In this document: piece by piece, positions 19,443-27,994 of the stretch
How the letters are laid out: every line of letters starts with the position of its first letter
How positions within the stretch are numbered: position 1 is the first letter of the stretch
Assembly: GCA_001632435.1 (NCBI GenBank)
Contig: KV423961.1
Coordinates: 151,045 to 196,321, forward strand
Direction of reading: 5' to 3'
DNA length: 45,277 nucleotides
Source of the DNA: Calocera cornea HHB12733
Lineage: Eukaryota; Basidiomycota; Dacrymycetes; Dacrymycetales; Dacrymycetaceae
Translations under genes and position numbers: made by a program
The notes under the pieces: model-generated
Databases searched by the model: none
What the model was told of the DNA's origin: nothing
What the model saw: the letters and a program-made list of their open reading frames with translations, nothing else

Positions 19443-19897
19443 TACTAGGGAGGTTGAATGGTATGGTAAAGAGAAGTTGTTGGAAGTCACCCCCCTCTCT
19501 GGAGAAGGAGAATTCACCTTTTATCTATCTAACCCAATGTTTACCTTTCGGAATCCTGTGTCACGGGGTCTATCACTGGGGGCTGATTTCTCCCAACCTT
19601 AGGGACTCTCCTGACTGACAGGACACCTTTCCATTTACCCCTTGTGCAAATTGAGGGTTATCCAATGAGAGAGAGTCTTTGCCCATAAATCTGCCGGATG
19701 TGTAGTGTTGTGTATGCCCTTCTGAGAGAGTCCCGGGACCGGAACCATTGTACGGAACAAACCTCCACAGTCTGGAGTTGCTCCACGGGCGGGAGAGCCA
19801 ACCAGGGGAGGTCAAGAAGCTGTCCAGACTTCCGGTGCTGTACCTCCGGAAGGCCGGAATGCAAAAAATTGGGCCACAGTCACAAAGGGAACTGTAC

Positions 19898-20072
19898 GGT
19901 GGGCATTAATCGGACCCTGACCGCATTCTAGACATGGAACCAGAAAAGAGCTGTATCTCACAAGATGACTTGATTCGGGCCGTGACCTCATTTCCTCATT
20001 CTTTCAGTCATTTCTTCCGCAAACAAGTGCATTCAAATCACGGATCATGAATGAAGCTGATACAGACCTCAT
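19898..20072. other. short spacer
   Basis: Nothing recognised between the repeat and the 3' end of family member 5. Confidence 0.4.
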
Positions 20073-20753
20073 TTACTTGAAATATTGAATGGGCTCGAAA
20101 TCACCATTGCCATTCTTGTTGGGATTGAATATTTTAGCCTTGTCCGCACCGTTGGAATGATCATAGACAGCCCCACTGGAGGTGAGCTCCAGTGCCCTGC
20201 CCTCCCTCTGTGCCTTTAGCCTCTTCTCCTTTTCCTGGAGCTCCCTCTTCTCTTCCCGTTTCCTCTTGACGGAGCCTGGAGTTACGGCGTTCAGGAGTTT
20301 TTTAGCAGTCTCCCGTATCCAACGGGTCTCGAGATCCAGATTCTCCTCGTCGAAGGAGCGATGGTCAAGATAAACGGCCAGGTCATCGAACGACCGGCCA
20401 TAGAGATCCCTTTCCTCATCGCCGAACGAACGGCGCTCGAATTCAAAGACCTCATCATCAAACACACGGCTGTCGAGTTCGAAGCCTTCATCGTCGAAGG
20501 AGCGATGGTTGATAGCTCCCTCATGGGCGGTGTGGGTGTCCACAATCTTAATCAGCTTGATGCCGGCCTTCAGATCAACGGCAGTATGGTCGAGAGCGCG
20601 GCCATTCATCGCCCGGAGGTGGTGTCCGCGGAAGGCTTGCCATTCCTTGCAAAGTCCTTCCGACTCAGGCTCGGTACACGAATCGATAGGCATTGCGCTC
20701 GCTGCACCGAGTACAATGAGACCGACGGCGACGGAAGTGGTCTTCAATAGCAT
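20073..20753 (-). CDS. secreted 12-residue-repeat precursor (member 5)
   Basis: This protein has 226 residues. The signal peptide 1-20 ends ASA, then MPIDSCTEPESEGLC. Residues 36-83 align closely with member 3 (EWQAFRGHHL.AM.GR.LD). Five 12-residue units run without a break over 84-143: RSFDDEGFELDS, RVFDDEVFEFER, RSFGDEERDLYG, RSFDDLAVYLDH, RSFDEENLDLET. The tail from 144 (RWIRETAKKLLNAVTP, then KRKREEKRELQEKEKRLK) parallels member 1. The start at 20753 keeps the family CGACACGATGCTA context. It closes the inverted SDR-esterase-repeat block. Confidence 0.85.
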   Translation of the reverse strand: MLLKTTSVAVGLIVLGAASAMPIDSCTEPESEGLCKEWQAFRGHHLRAMNGRALDHTAVDLKAGIKLIKIVDTHTAHEGAINHRSFDDEGFELDSRVFDDEVFEFERRSFGDEERDLYGRSFDDLAVYLDHRSFDEENLDLETRWIRETAKKLLNAVTPGSVKRKREEKRELQEKEKRLKAQREGRALELTSSGAVYDHSNGADKAKIFNPNKNGNGDFEPIQYFK

Positions 20754-20879
20754 CGTGTCGTGAGTTATGATAATGTGGCAGATGTGGCGTTTGAAAATGA
20801 GCGTCCTGACCGGCAGGTGGTCGTCGTCAAAGTGGGTAGGAAATGAAGTCGTTGAAGTGGGTAGTGAAAGAGTGTCCGG

Positions 20880-20923
20880 CACTGCAGTGAGGTCCTATGC
20901 CAGCTCTGGCATGCACCTTTATA
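20880..20923 (-). promoter_or_regulatory. core promoter 5: TATAAA plus CACTGCAGTG palindrome
   Basis: On the minus strand TATAAA starts at 20923 and the palindrome at 20889, again 34 bp. The 5'UTR box CTGCCGGTCAGGAC starts at 20816, 63 nt before the ATG. Confidence 0.8.
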
Positions 20924-21099
20924 CAGTAGAGGTCCAATGTAACCTCATGTTTCCATTGCTACAGTACTGATATGAATAACATTCATTCCGATTTTTGGTG
21001 GGCAAATCCAGGGACAAAACACCAACTTCTGGTGAAGAACGCGGCAATGTGGGGCGCTGTGAAGTTGCCACTAAGCGCAAGAGGGTCTGTGTGTCCCCA

Positions 21100-21154
21100 G
21101 CGCATAGTGTTTTGGATTGTGTGGAACCCGTCGCATAATGGGAAGAACTGTACA
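21100..21154 (-). promoter_or_regulatory. distal box of repeat-gene promoter 5
   Basis: On the minus strand: TGTACAGTTCTTCCCATTAT, then GCGACGGGTTCC, where the ACGCGT core is mutated to ACGGGT, then AATCCAAAACAC. The conserved CGGTTCGACAGCCG is at 21172-21185. Further upstream, ATGCAAGGATC and GGACTGTACAGTTCTGG at 21255-21300 match 5004-5050. Confidence 0.65.
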
Positions 21155-21417
21155 AGTAAGGCCCTTACGGTCGGCTGTCGAACCGAACTGCCGGGAGGGT
21201 GTGAAGTATTGACACTGCATTGAAGGTGTTGTATCTCCTGACGTCCTCCAGAACTGTACAGTCCTTAACTGCTAGGTGGGCAGGCCATTGATCCTTGCAT
21301 GACTTGCGTCCAAATTGTCCAGCTTGGGTCATTACAAACTGGCTTAGTCTGTGACTTGGTCGTCTAGTGATACTGTCTACAGCCATCGGTCATCAATACA
21401 CTCGCTCTTACAGCTGA

Positions 21418-21620
21418 GGGTACCTGCGCACCCCATCAAACGAAGCAAACTGATGCGGTACACCCTTGTACGCCTTCAGCTCGGGATTCGTGTTCCCCTG
21501 CCGCATGCGTTCCACATAGGCCATCCCACTGTCCTTGAGGAAGACCAAGCCTGCCACAGCCATACGGGCCTCTGGGAGGCCCTTCCCGTGCTCGACCGCG
21601 TCACGACTGCCCACTGCATG
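21418..21620 (-). pseudogene. esterase fragment (3' part)
   Basis: On the minus strand, AVAGLVFLKDSGMAYVERMR, then ELKAYKGVPHQFASFDGV, corresponds to residues 264-306 of the intact esterase. The catalytic Asp position of GLDFLKD is Val here. The rest of the gene is absent. It lies between the intact SDR gene and member 5, mirroring 8121-8258. Confidence 0.8.
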
Positions 21621-22319
21621 TAACGGGACTCTGAGAGGGCCGTTGTGGCACAGCCTACTACGGCTCCCGGGAGGAAGTATGTCAGGAATGGCGGGGCAAG
21701 GTTCTGAGATTCCGGCGGGGATTGGTTGTATTGAGCCGGGGCGGTGACAAGATCAGGGCGAGGGGGGAGACTGTGTAGATTGACAGGCTAGGCTAGGTAC
21801 AGGGAAAAGAACAAGTTGACACGACAAGGGGACCTCGCTTGCAGCGGGTCTGTACTTATACTAGATGGGCGGCTATGAGGTTCGGAAGCCCGGGGCGGTG
21901 CGTCGCCTGACAAATTAGCGGAAACAGTCCAGTATATGTCTATAACTTAGACGGACTTCTACTCCTAGGCAACCCTATCTTGTCAACTTGTTCCCTCTCT
22001 TCGCTGTCCCACTGGAGTGACAGCTCTTGTGCCTAAGTAGGTGGCCGGTGGATGAGCAGGTATTCCGTCAACGAATGTCAACGAAACCGGCACATCAGGG
22101 CCTGACAAGGGCAGAGACGGTGGACGGGACAAGGACGACGTGGTGGACTGCGTATTCAGATTGATCCTCCCTCTACTCGCTAGCCATGCACATCAATTCA
22201 TCAGCTGGATTTCTTAGAATGCATACACAGAAGAAAGTCATACGAAAGTACAACAAGGAAGTTGTTCCGTTCTGCACCTGATTAAAAGCATATAACTGCC
22301 AGGACCAGGATGGCACCAA
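21621..22319. other. intergenic, nothing recognised
   Basis: This is the 3' flank of the SDR gene. No reading frame or element ends recognised. Confidence 0.4.
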
Positions 22320-23206
22320 CTAGTACACCTCGGTCAGGCGCCCTTTGATCGCCGCGTCTAAAGCGCTCTCGAGCAACTCGTTCCCACTGACGATATCGAG
22401 CGCGAGCCCCGCGGCATCAGGCCGCTCCACAAGCAGCGCAAGCATGTGCGCTACGTCGTCCCTCTGGCCCAGTCGCTCTCATCAGTCGTCTCCATGGAAG
22501 TCGGAATCTGAACGACGCACCGCGATCCCCTTAGTGACACACGTCCTTCCCACGTCCGCCGTGCCCACCCCAGGCGTGTCAAGTAACAGGCCTGGGCGGA
22601 CAATCGTCCACGGGAAAGTGGTGCGGGTCCAGAGGTTCTGGTCCGCTAGGAGCTTGTAGTGCATGTAGGTGGGGATCCACTCCCATTGTTTCTGCGAGCT
22701 CTCTATATCCTCTTCAGTCTGCGTTTCCTATCAGCATAGAAGCCGGCTATTGTGATATTGGAAGGGGAGGGAAGGAGGGAGGGAAGATACGGAGATGACG
22801 AAGGACGTACGTAGTGCGCGGGTGCAGGCTTGCTCCTGTCCCTCGAGTCGATCGAGCTGACCAGCAGCAGTCGCGCAGGATGCTTCATCCCCTCCACCGC
22901 GTCGAACACCTTGACCGCGCCCTCATAGTCGACCTTCTTTGTCCTCTCCTCTCCGCCCTTCCCGCCGCTGCCAGCGGAGAACACAACGACGTCTGCGCTC
23001 GCTTCATCAAATGTGCGCGTGAAGTCCGCCGCGGAGGCATCCTCGAGCGAGAGCACAACGGGCGAGGCGCCCGTGGCGAGGATGTCGGGGAAGTGGGCTT
23101 CAGAGCGGACGATGCTGGTCACGCTGAGCTTGGAGGCGAGGAGCCGCGCGAGGCGGAGCGCGATCTGGCCATGCCCGCCGACGATGGCTATGGAGCGGAC
23201 GGACAT
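22320..23206 (-). CDS. NAD(P)-binding Rossmann-fold protein, atypical SDR, three exons
   Basis: I read exons 23206-22811, 22718-22521 and 22463-22320 (introns of 92 and 57 nt), giving 245 residues. The dinucleotide-binding loop is AIVGGHGQIALRLARLL at 7-23. SIVRSEAHFPDI follows beta-2, DASAADF at 56-62 is the usual adenine-side segment, and VVVFSAGSGG at 73-82 follows beta-4. The VDYEGAVKVFDA and LLLVSSID strands follow. YMHYKLLADQNL in exon 2 carries a YxxxK-like pair, TIVRPGLLLDTPG follows, and RDDVAHMLALLVERPDAAGL in exon 3 is the standard C-terminal SDR_a5-type segment. It is probably cytosolic; the substrate is unknown. A TATA box lies 94 nt upstream. Its duplicate at 7208 is dead. Confidence 0.9.
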
Positions 23207-23293
23207 TGCGGTTTAGATATGATGTTACTGGAGGAGAACAATGAGATGATGGGATTGATTTGATTCAGAAGATTAGGCGTTTATGGAGGTACT

Positions 23294-23300
23294 TATATAC
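23294..23300 (-). promoter_or_regulatory. TATA box of the SDR gene
   Basis: On the minus strand TATATAA within GTATATAAGT, 94 nt before the ATG, as in the pseudogene copy. Confidence 0.6.
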
Positions 23301-23470
23301 GCTGTACACGGCTGGAGAGACCTCGAAGGGGACGACCCCCAAGCCCACCGTCGATGACGCAGACTCACACAAGCCTTACATAAGCAGGGGTTTCACCCGG
23401 CTGGCAACTACAGTATCGCCGACAGCCGGTCTTCTTCCCTTCTTCCGCGTTTGTGTGGAAAGGCTTGGAT

Positions 23471-23595
23471 TGGAGTCACCAGAGGACGGGAGTCACCAGT
23501 GGAATGTAAACCACCAGAGGGACCGGAGTCACCTACGGGACCGAAGTCATCAGTGGGAGGGACGCAAGTCATCACGGAGGGACGGGAGTCACCAC
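23471..23595. repeat. array of GAGTCACC / AAGTCATC motifs
   Basis: GAGTCACC occurs at 23473, 23490, 23526 and 23586, and AAGTCATC at 23543 and 23565, each in a context of GGGACxGGAGTCACCA. The complement contains TGACTC, the half-site of Gcn4/AP-1-type bZIP factors. It lies about 270-390 bp upstream of the SDR start. Confidence 0.55.
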
Positions 23596-23605
23596 ATACA
23601 CGGTT

Positions 23606-25103
23606 ATAACCGGCGCTTTGATATGAAGACCGGAGGATCACAGCCGAGTTTGTTGGTGCTAGTTTGTCAGTGGGAAACATGCGATAAGATGAGGATGGTG
23701 AAGCTGGCTTTAAGTACGGGCAGGTTTGGCTATATAGTAACTAGTATGCCCTCAACCCGTAGGCAATCGACCCTAACTCCTCCCTCCAGGCGTTCGGTAT
23801 CTCTCCTCCAGTTCCCACGCGTCATTCCCACCACTCTCTTCGAACCGCCCGGTTCCAGTCCAGTCGCATACCATCGTTCAAATGTGGTACAGGTTACGGA
23901 CCCCCAGCGACCGACGGAACGGGATTCGACCTCCGCAACCTGCGACAGTCCATGTCCATTGGCGGATTTCATTTCATTCTGGCAATCCACCACCGCAGCT
24001 AGCGGGATGTCCGTTTGAAGGATTCCCCTGAGGTTGAGGGCATTATGCATATGCATAACTGTTATGCTTAGCTGTTTGTGTTCCCGTTGTGGTCGTTGGA
24101 TTGGATCAGAGCGCGCGTATGCTCCGGAAGAGAAGCTTGGCCTTAGCACGGCTCGGCGGAAGTAGTCAGCATCGACTCGTGCTCACCTACAGCGTCCTGC
24201 CGTAGCTTCTCGTTTGGCAGCTTGAGTCTTATCTTGTGGGAAACTTTATCTCCAAGTATACTGTACGTGTATCAAGGTCATCAACATGACCTGCATCAAC
24301 TGCACGGGACGCGTGTCATGACCGTACACTGGAGTGCTCCCCAGCTATACAAGCCTGACCGCCAGCCGTCTACCACCCCTGTTGACGCGGCGATTCTACC
24401 CGGTTTTCTGCCTCTTCCGACGACCTGACAAGACGAGCTCAGAAGGTAGTCACTACGGCTCCCGGGTGGAAACCATCACACAGCGTCCCCACGTTGAACA
24501 AATGAATACCAACGAATAATACTGTTTCACGTCAACTGGCTGCTGACTGGGAGTCAACGGGAAAAGAGGTGCTTGCGCCGGGAACGCATCATGGGACTCG
24601 GCAGCTCTGACGTGCAGTGGCCTCGGAGCTTGGCAGATTGCACTGTACCCGCCAAATCTTCCTCATGGTTGGCATGCCACCACACAGCTAAAATATGGGG
24701 ATTGCCTGATCCAGCGAGTCAGCGCTAGCCCACCGTTACTCGGACCGCTTATCATGACCCATGAGAAAAAAACCTGAGACGCGGTGTGACTTATCGGGTG
24801 CTTCTTGCCATGATGCGTCGTCTTGCGGGTTCCACGCTTGACGAGGATATTCCCGAGCTGTGCACGGATTAATTTCACCACTCGGGCAGGGGATGGCATC
24901 GCGTACCGTGTCCCGTAGAAAGCTCTGATAGGCGCTTTGGAAGCGAGGAGGTGCAATCCCCACGGCTCTCTAACTACAACGCACGTTCTTTGCAGAAGAG
25001 TCACAGCAAGAGGACTCTACTTGATCTTCCTAATCGAGCTTCTTCCTACTGTATTGTAAGATATCGTTTCGTAAGCCTTCTCGTATGAGCTGCTCTAAGC
25101 CAT
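23606..25103. other. intergenic, no gene recognised
   Basis: Several open frames of 60-140 codons exist but none shows a signal peptide, domain or paralogue in the window. 23586-23690 is partly repeated at 6917-7020. Confidence 0.4.
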
Positions 25104-25157
25104 TGTATAGGAATTTTCATTGTGATACGCGTTGCATACATTGCGAAACGCGAAGAG
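25104..25157 (+). promoter_or_regulatory. distal box of repeat-gene promoter 6
   Basis: TGTATAGGAATTTTCATTGT, then ATACGCGTTGCATAC and GCGAAACGCGAAGAGCCC. ACGCGT is retained and the left part is diverged. It starts 274 bp before the TATA box. Confidence 0.55.
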
Positions 25158-25377
25158 CCCACAGCCTTGGTCAGCAACAGCCTCGCGGGGCATGACTCCT
25201 GCTGGTGGAGGGAGTCCAGAACCCTGAGGTACGTAAATGTGAAACTCAGCAATCCATCCCCGGGCGCTCAGCCTACAGAGTTCTTCACCACATGTCATGA
25301 TGGAAATCCTGGATGTGGCTTCAGTCGAATTATATTGTCGCGTCAGAGGCTGCCGGAGCTCTTCCTACTTTCCATCG

Positions 25378-25421
25378 TATAAAGGCGTAGTCCAGCGTCG
25401 ATGGGAGACCTCACTGCAGTG
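25378..25421 (+). promoter_or_regulatory. core promoter 6: TATAAA plus CACTGCAGTG palindrome
   Basis: TATAAA is at 25378 and CACTGCAGTG at 25412, 34 bp. The 5'UTR box CTGCCGGTCAGGA starts at 25465, 63 nt before the ATG. Confidence 0.8.
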
Positions 25422-25527
25422 CTGGTCACTCTCTCGCCCTCCTATCCACTCCCAGAGCTTCCACCTGCCGGTCAGGATATCCACCCACACCCTCTAATTG
25501 CACCATTACTTTATAACTTTCGACACA

Positions 25528-26141
25528 ATGCTGTTCAAGACCTCTTCCTTCGCCGTCCTTCTCCTTGCGATTGGCGCGGTGAGCGCGCTTCCTCTCGAAG
25601 CTCGCGCAAAGCTCGAGAAGCCGTGCAATCCCAAGCTCGGCAACTGTGGAGACAAGATCAAGAGCGTCAAGAAGCCGGCTGGATTTACGATCGATGTGAG
25701 TGTCATTACCTCAGGATGCGGCAATAAAGATGTTGACCCAAGGACCAGGGCCGCTCTCTTGATGACGAAATGGAGTTGATGGCGCGGGCAAAGCTGGTCA
25801 AACCTTGCAACCCGAAGCTCCAGAATTGTGGCGACCAGATCAAGAGCGTGAAGAAGCCGGACGGGTGGACGATCCGGTCTTTCGACGATGAGGACTTTGA
25901 GCTCGAGGGCCGTGCTAAACTCGTCAAGCCATGCAACCCGAAGCTCCAGAATTGCGGCGACCAGATCAAGAGCATCAAGAAGCCGGGCGGGTGGACGATC
26001 CGGTCTTTCGACGATGAGGACTTTGAGCTCGAGGGCCGTGCTAAACTCGTCAAGCCATGCAACCCGAAGCTCCAGAATTGCGGCGACCAGATCAAGAGCA
26101 TCAAGAAGCCGGGCGGGTGGACGATGGACGGTCGCCACTAA
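25528..26141 (+). CDS. secreted precursor with four Cys-pair repeats, two exons (member 6)
   Basis: Exons 25528-25695 and 25749-26141 (intron 53 nt, GTGAGT..CCAG with a TTGAC branch-like site) give 186 residues. Unspliced, the frame reaches a stop at 25779. Splicing restores the family string DGRSLDDEMELM at the junction, which strongly supports it. The signal peptide is 1-20, ending VSA. Four units follow, each with KPCNPKLxNCGDxIKSxKKP: full units are 42 residues (126 bp) and end in RSFDDEDFELEG, the 12-residue unit of the other members. The last unit stops at GGWTMDGRH. Each unit has one CxxxxxxC pair that could close a small loop. Units 3 and 4 are almost identical in DNA, a sign of recent expansion. 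Cleavage at LEGR would release about 30-residue, one-disulfide peptides; inference. Confidence 0.85.
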
Positions 26142-26784
26142 ACATAGCGAGCCGTTGAGGCTTTAGTGGGATTGGGGCCAACGCCGGAGAGACACGAGTC
26201 CGCGTTGATTGCTATACACTAGAGCAGCTAATGTTGATGAAGATAGTTATAATGACAGAGGTCCTTCTGGGGGAAATGGTGGTTGATGCGTGATCGTTGA
26301 AAGCATATATAGAAGCAGGAGCTGCGCAGTGCTTACTATAATTAGTGGCTTGCCGTCAGGGCTTGGGCCGTGCCGAGCGGACGGGGCCAAACTGCTCTTG
26401 AATTGTTTGTTTCCGGCGATGTGGCCCAGCCCATGGCGCCCTGGGCGTGCTGGCGAGCGACGGAAGTAGATTCGATTTCGAAGGGCGCCGTCTCATCCGC
26501 GTGCCGCTCTTGTCGTCCCGTTTGCCCATCGCACCGCTCCCGCACGACTCTCCTTCGTTGTCTACGCCTTCTCTGCCTTTCTCGCTGCTCTCCATCCCTC
26601 CTCGGCCGTCGTACCTAATCAGCCACGCCGCGCATACGCCCAAGTCGCTCGCTTTGATATTGTTCATCGCCCTTCAAAGCAGATCACAGCTCGAGACATT
26701 ACACAGCGCGCTCTTGGCCTCGTCCTGACAACCGCTTCTTACCACCCGTCTCGCATCCCCTCATTCCAATACACCTAAACAACC
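26142..26784. other. intergenic
   Basis: The start holds the family 3' motif (ACTAGAGCAGCTAATGTTGA at 26219) and a stretch CCAACGCCGGAGA that resembles 6394-6420 after member 3. The rest is the promoter region of the KRE9-like gene. No gene seen. Confidence 0.45.
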
Positions 26785-27473
26785 ATGAGACCGTCCACTT
26801 CCCTCGCTCTCGGGTCTCTGCTTGCCTTCCTGCCCGCAGTGCTCGCACAGAACATCCCCAGTAAGCCGTCTGACGCGCATGGGTCGGCATTGGTATTGAT
26901 GGTTGTGCAGCATACTTTGTTATCACAACCCCGACGAAGGGCTCAACATGGACCAACAACGCGACGAACCTGGTACAATGGGCCGCTGCGGTAGACCAAG
27001 TCCCGCTTGGCATCTTCGATGTCGAGCTCGCGCGATTGTCCACCGACGGGCTGCTGTTCGTTGCTCGGAATGGTGCGTTTCACCCGCATCACTATCCTGC
27101 TGCCATCTGCTAATTGCTGTTCCGCGTAGTGCCGGTCGTTCTGAATGGCTTGAACATCGAGCTGGACGACGTCCCGAACGGGGACGACTACTTCCTCATG
27201 TTCCTCGACGCGCAGCACGGTATCTCCTACTCGACCTCGCAGCGCTTCTCGATCGGAGTCTCGAACGGCACCACGCCCACGACGGACGGTACGAAGCCGA
27301 CGGCAACGATTGTGGGGAGCCCGAACCCGCTCGCGGACTTCGGCACCACCTTCGAGGCGGCGACGAGCGACGCACGGAGGATGCTGGCCGCGTTCGCCGG
27401 CCTTACCCCGGCGTGGGCAAGCGTGGCTGTTGCAGGCATGAGCGTCATCGCCCTCGCCGGTCTGACGTTATAG
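26785..27473 (+). CDS. KRE9/KNH-like Ser/Thr cell-surface protein, GPI-anchored
   Basis: Exons 26785-26860, 26911-27072 and 27130-27473 (introns 50 and 57 nt, phase 1 both) give 193 residues. The signal peptide is 1-21 (LAFLPAVLA, then QNIP). The single compact domain at about 25-110 has the KNH/KRE9 features: VITTPTKGSTWT with TNLVQW, VELARLSTDGLLFVARNV, and DDVPNGDDYFLMFLDAQHGI followed by STSQRFSI. A Thr/Ser-rich linker and a hydrophobic C-terminal segment (MSVIALAGLTL) follow, fitting a GPI anchor. Such proteins act at the cell surface and are linked to beta-1,6-glucan assembly in yeast; here the role is inferred. They are a very common family in agaricomycetes. Confidence 0.88.
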
Positions 27474-27994
27474 ATGTACGAGCAGTGCCGAGAGGCGCCT
27501 GCGCAGGACCGGAACGGGCCTAGGACAGTGGATGTGCAGCGGTGCACGCGGACTACTTTCTCAATCTACTTATTCTGAGATCCTCACACTCACGCTTTCC
27601 CTCCCACCAAGTTATCCCGTTCGTGTACTGTTGCCGTTTAGTTTAATGTTACCCCAGGCCAGGACTGGCTGTTCATGCACGGACGCGCGCATACAGGTGC
27701 CATTTGCGGGCGGTGTCGGAAACGACGGACCATTGGCTGCGACAGTGCATGAAGCGGTACACGGACCCTCCGCCCATGTTGTTGGTACAGGGCATCCTGA
27801 TCTTTGTTGTGGATAGTGGGATACGGCGCCTGGGAAGGTCCGATGAAGGAGATATATTTCACATTAGCGGTAACTTATGGCAAGTAGGTCCCAGTTTTGT
27901 GGTGTTGTATTTCGCCCCACGCACCTCGCTCTGGGGATGCGCGGATCGGGTCAAGAGGGGCGAGGAAGGTGATCCCAGGCGGGTGGGCAGGAGT
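27474..27994. other. intergenic between convergent genes
   Basis: It lies between the 3' ends of the KRE9-like gene and QCR6. Nothing else seen. Confidence 0.5.

Larger units (their letters stand above)
17399..19897. repeat. 633-bp direct repeat, copy 2, split by a Fot1 element
   Basis: Parts 17399-17577 and 19445-19897 together align along the whole of copy 1. The join is exactly at the TA duplicated by the Fot1/pogo insertion. Confidence 0.85.

Noticed and set aside
5147..19897. Common origin of the distal promoter block and the 633-bp repeat end (both have GTACAGTTC)
   Set aside because: Similarity is limited to about 10-12 bp and does not extend in a consistent alignment.
4000..23206. 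A dedicated peptide-modifying biosynthetic cluster (SDR, esterase, precursors)
   Set aside because: Co-occurrence is better explained by segmental duplication, most enzyme copies are dead, and no UstYa-type, methyltransferase or oxidase gene is seen.
25780..26130. CRISPR-like regular repeats
   Set aside because: They are 126-bp in-frame coding repeats in a eukaryotic gene.
25506..26138. 210-codon minus-strand repeat protein
   Set aside because: It is the mirror of the 126-bp coding repeats of member 6. The + strand has signal peptide, promoter and a consistent intron.
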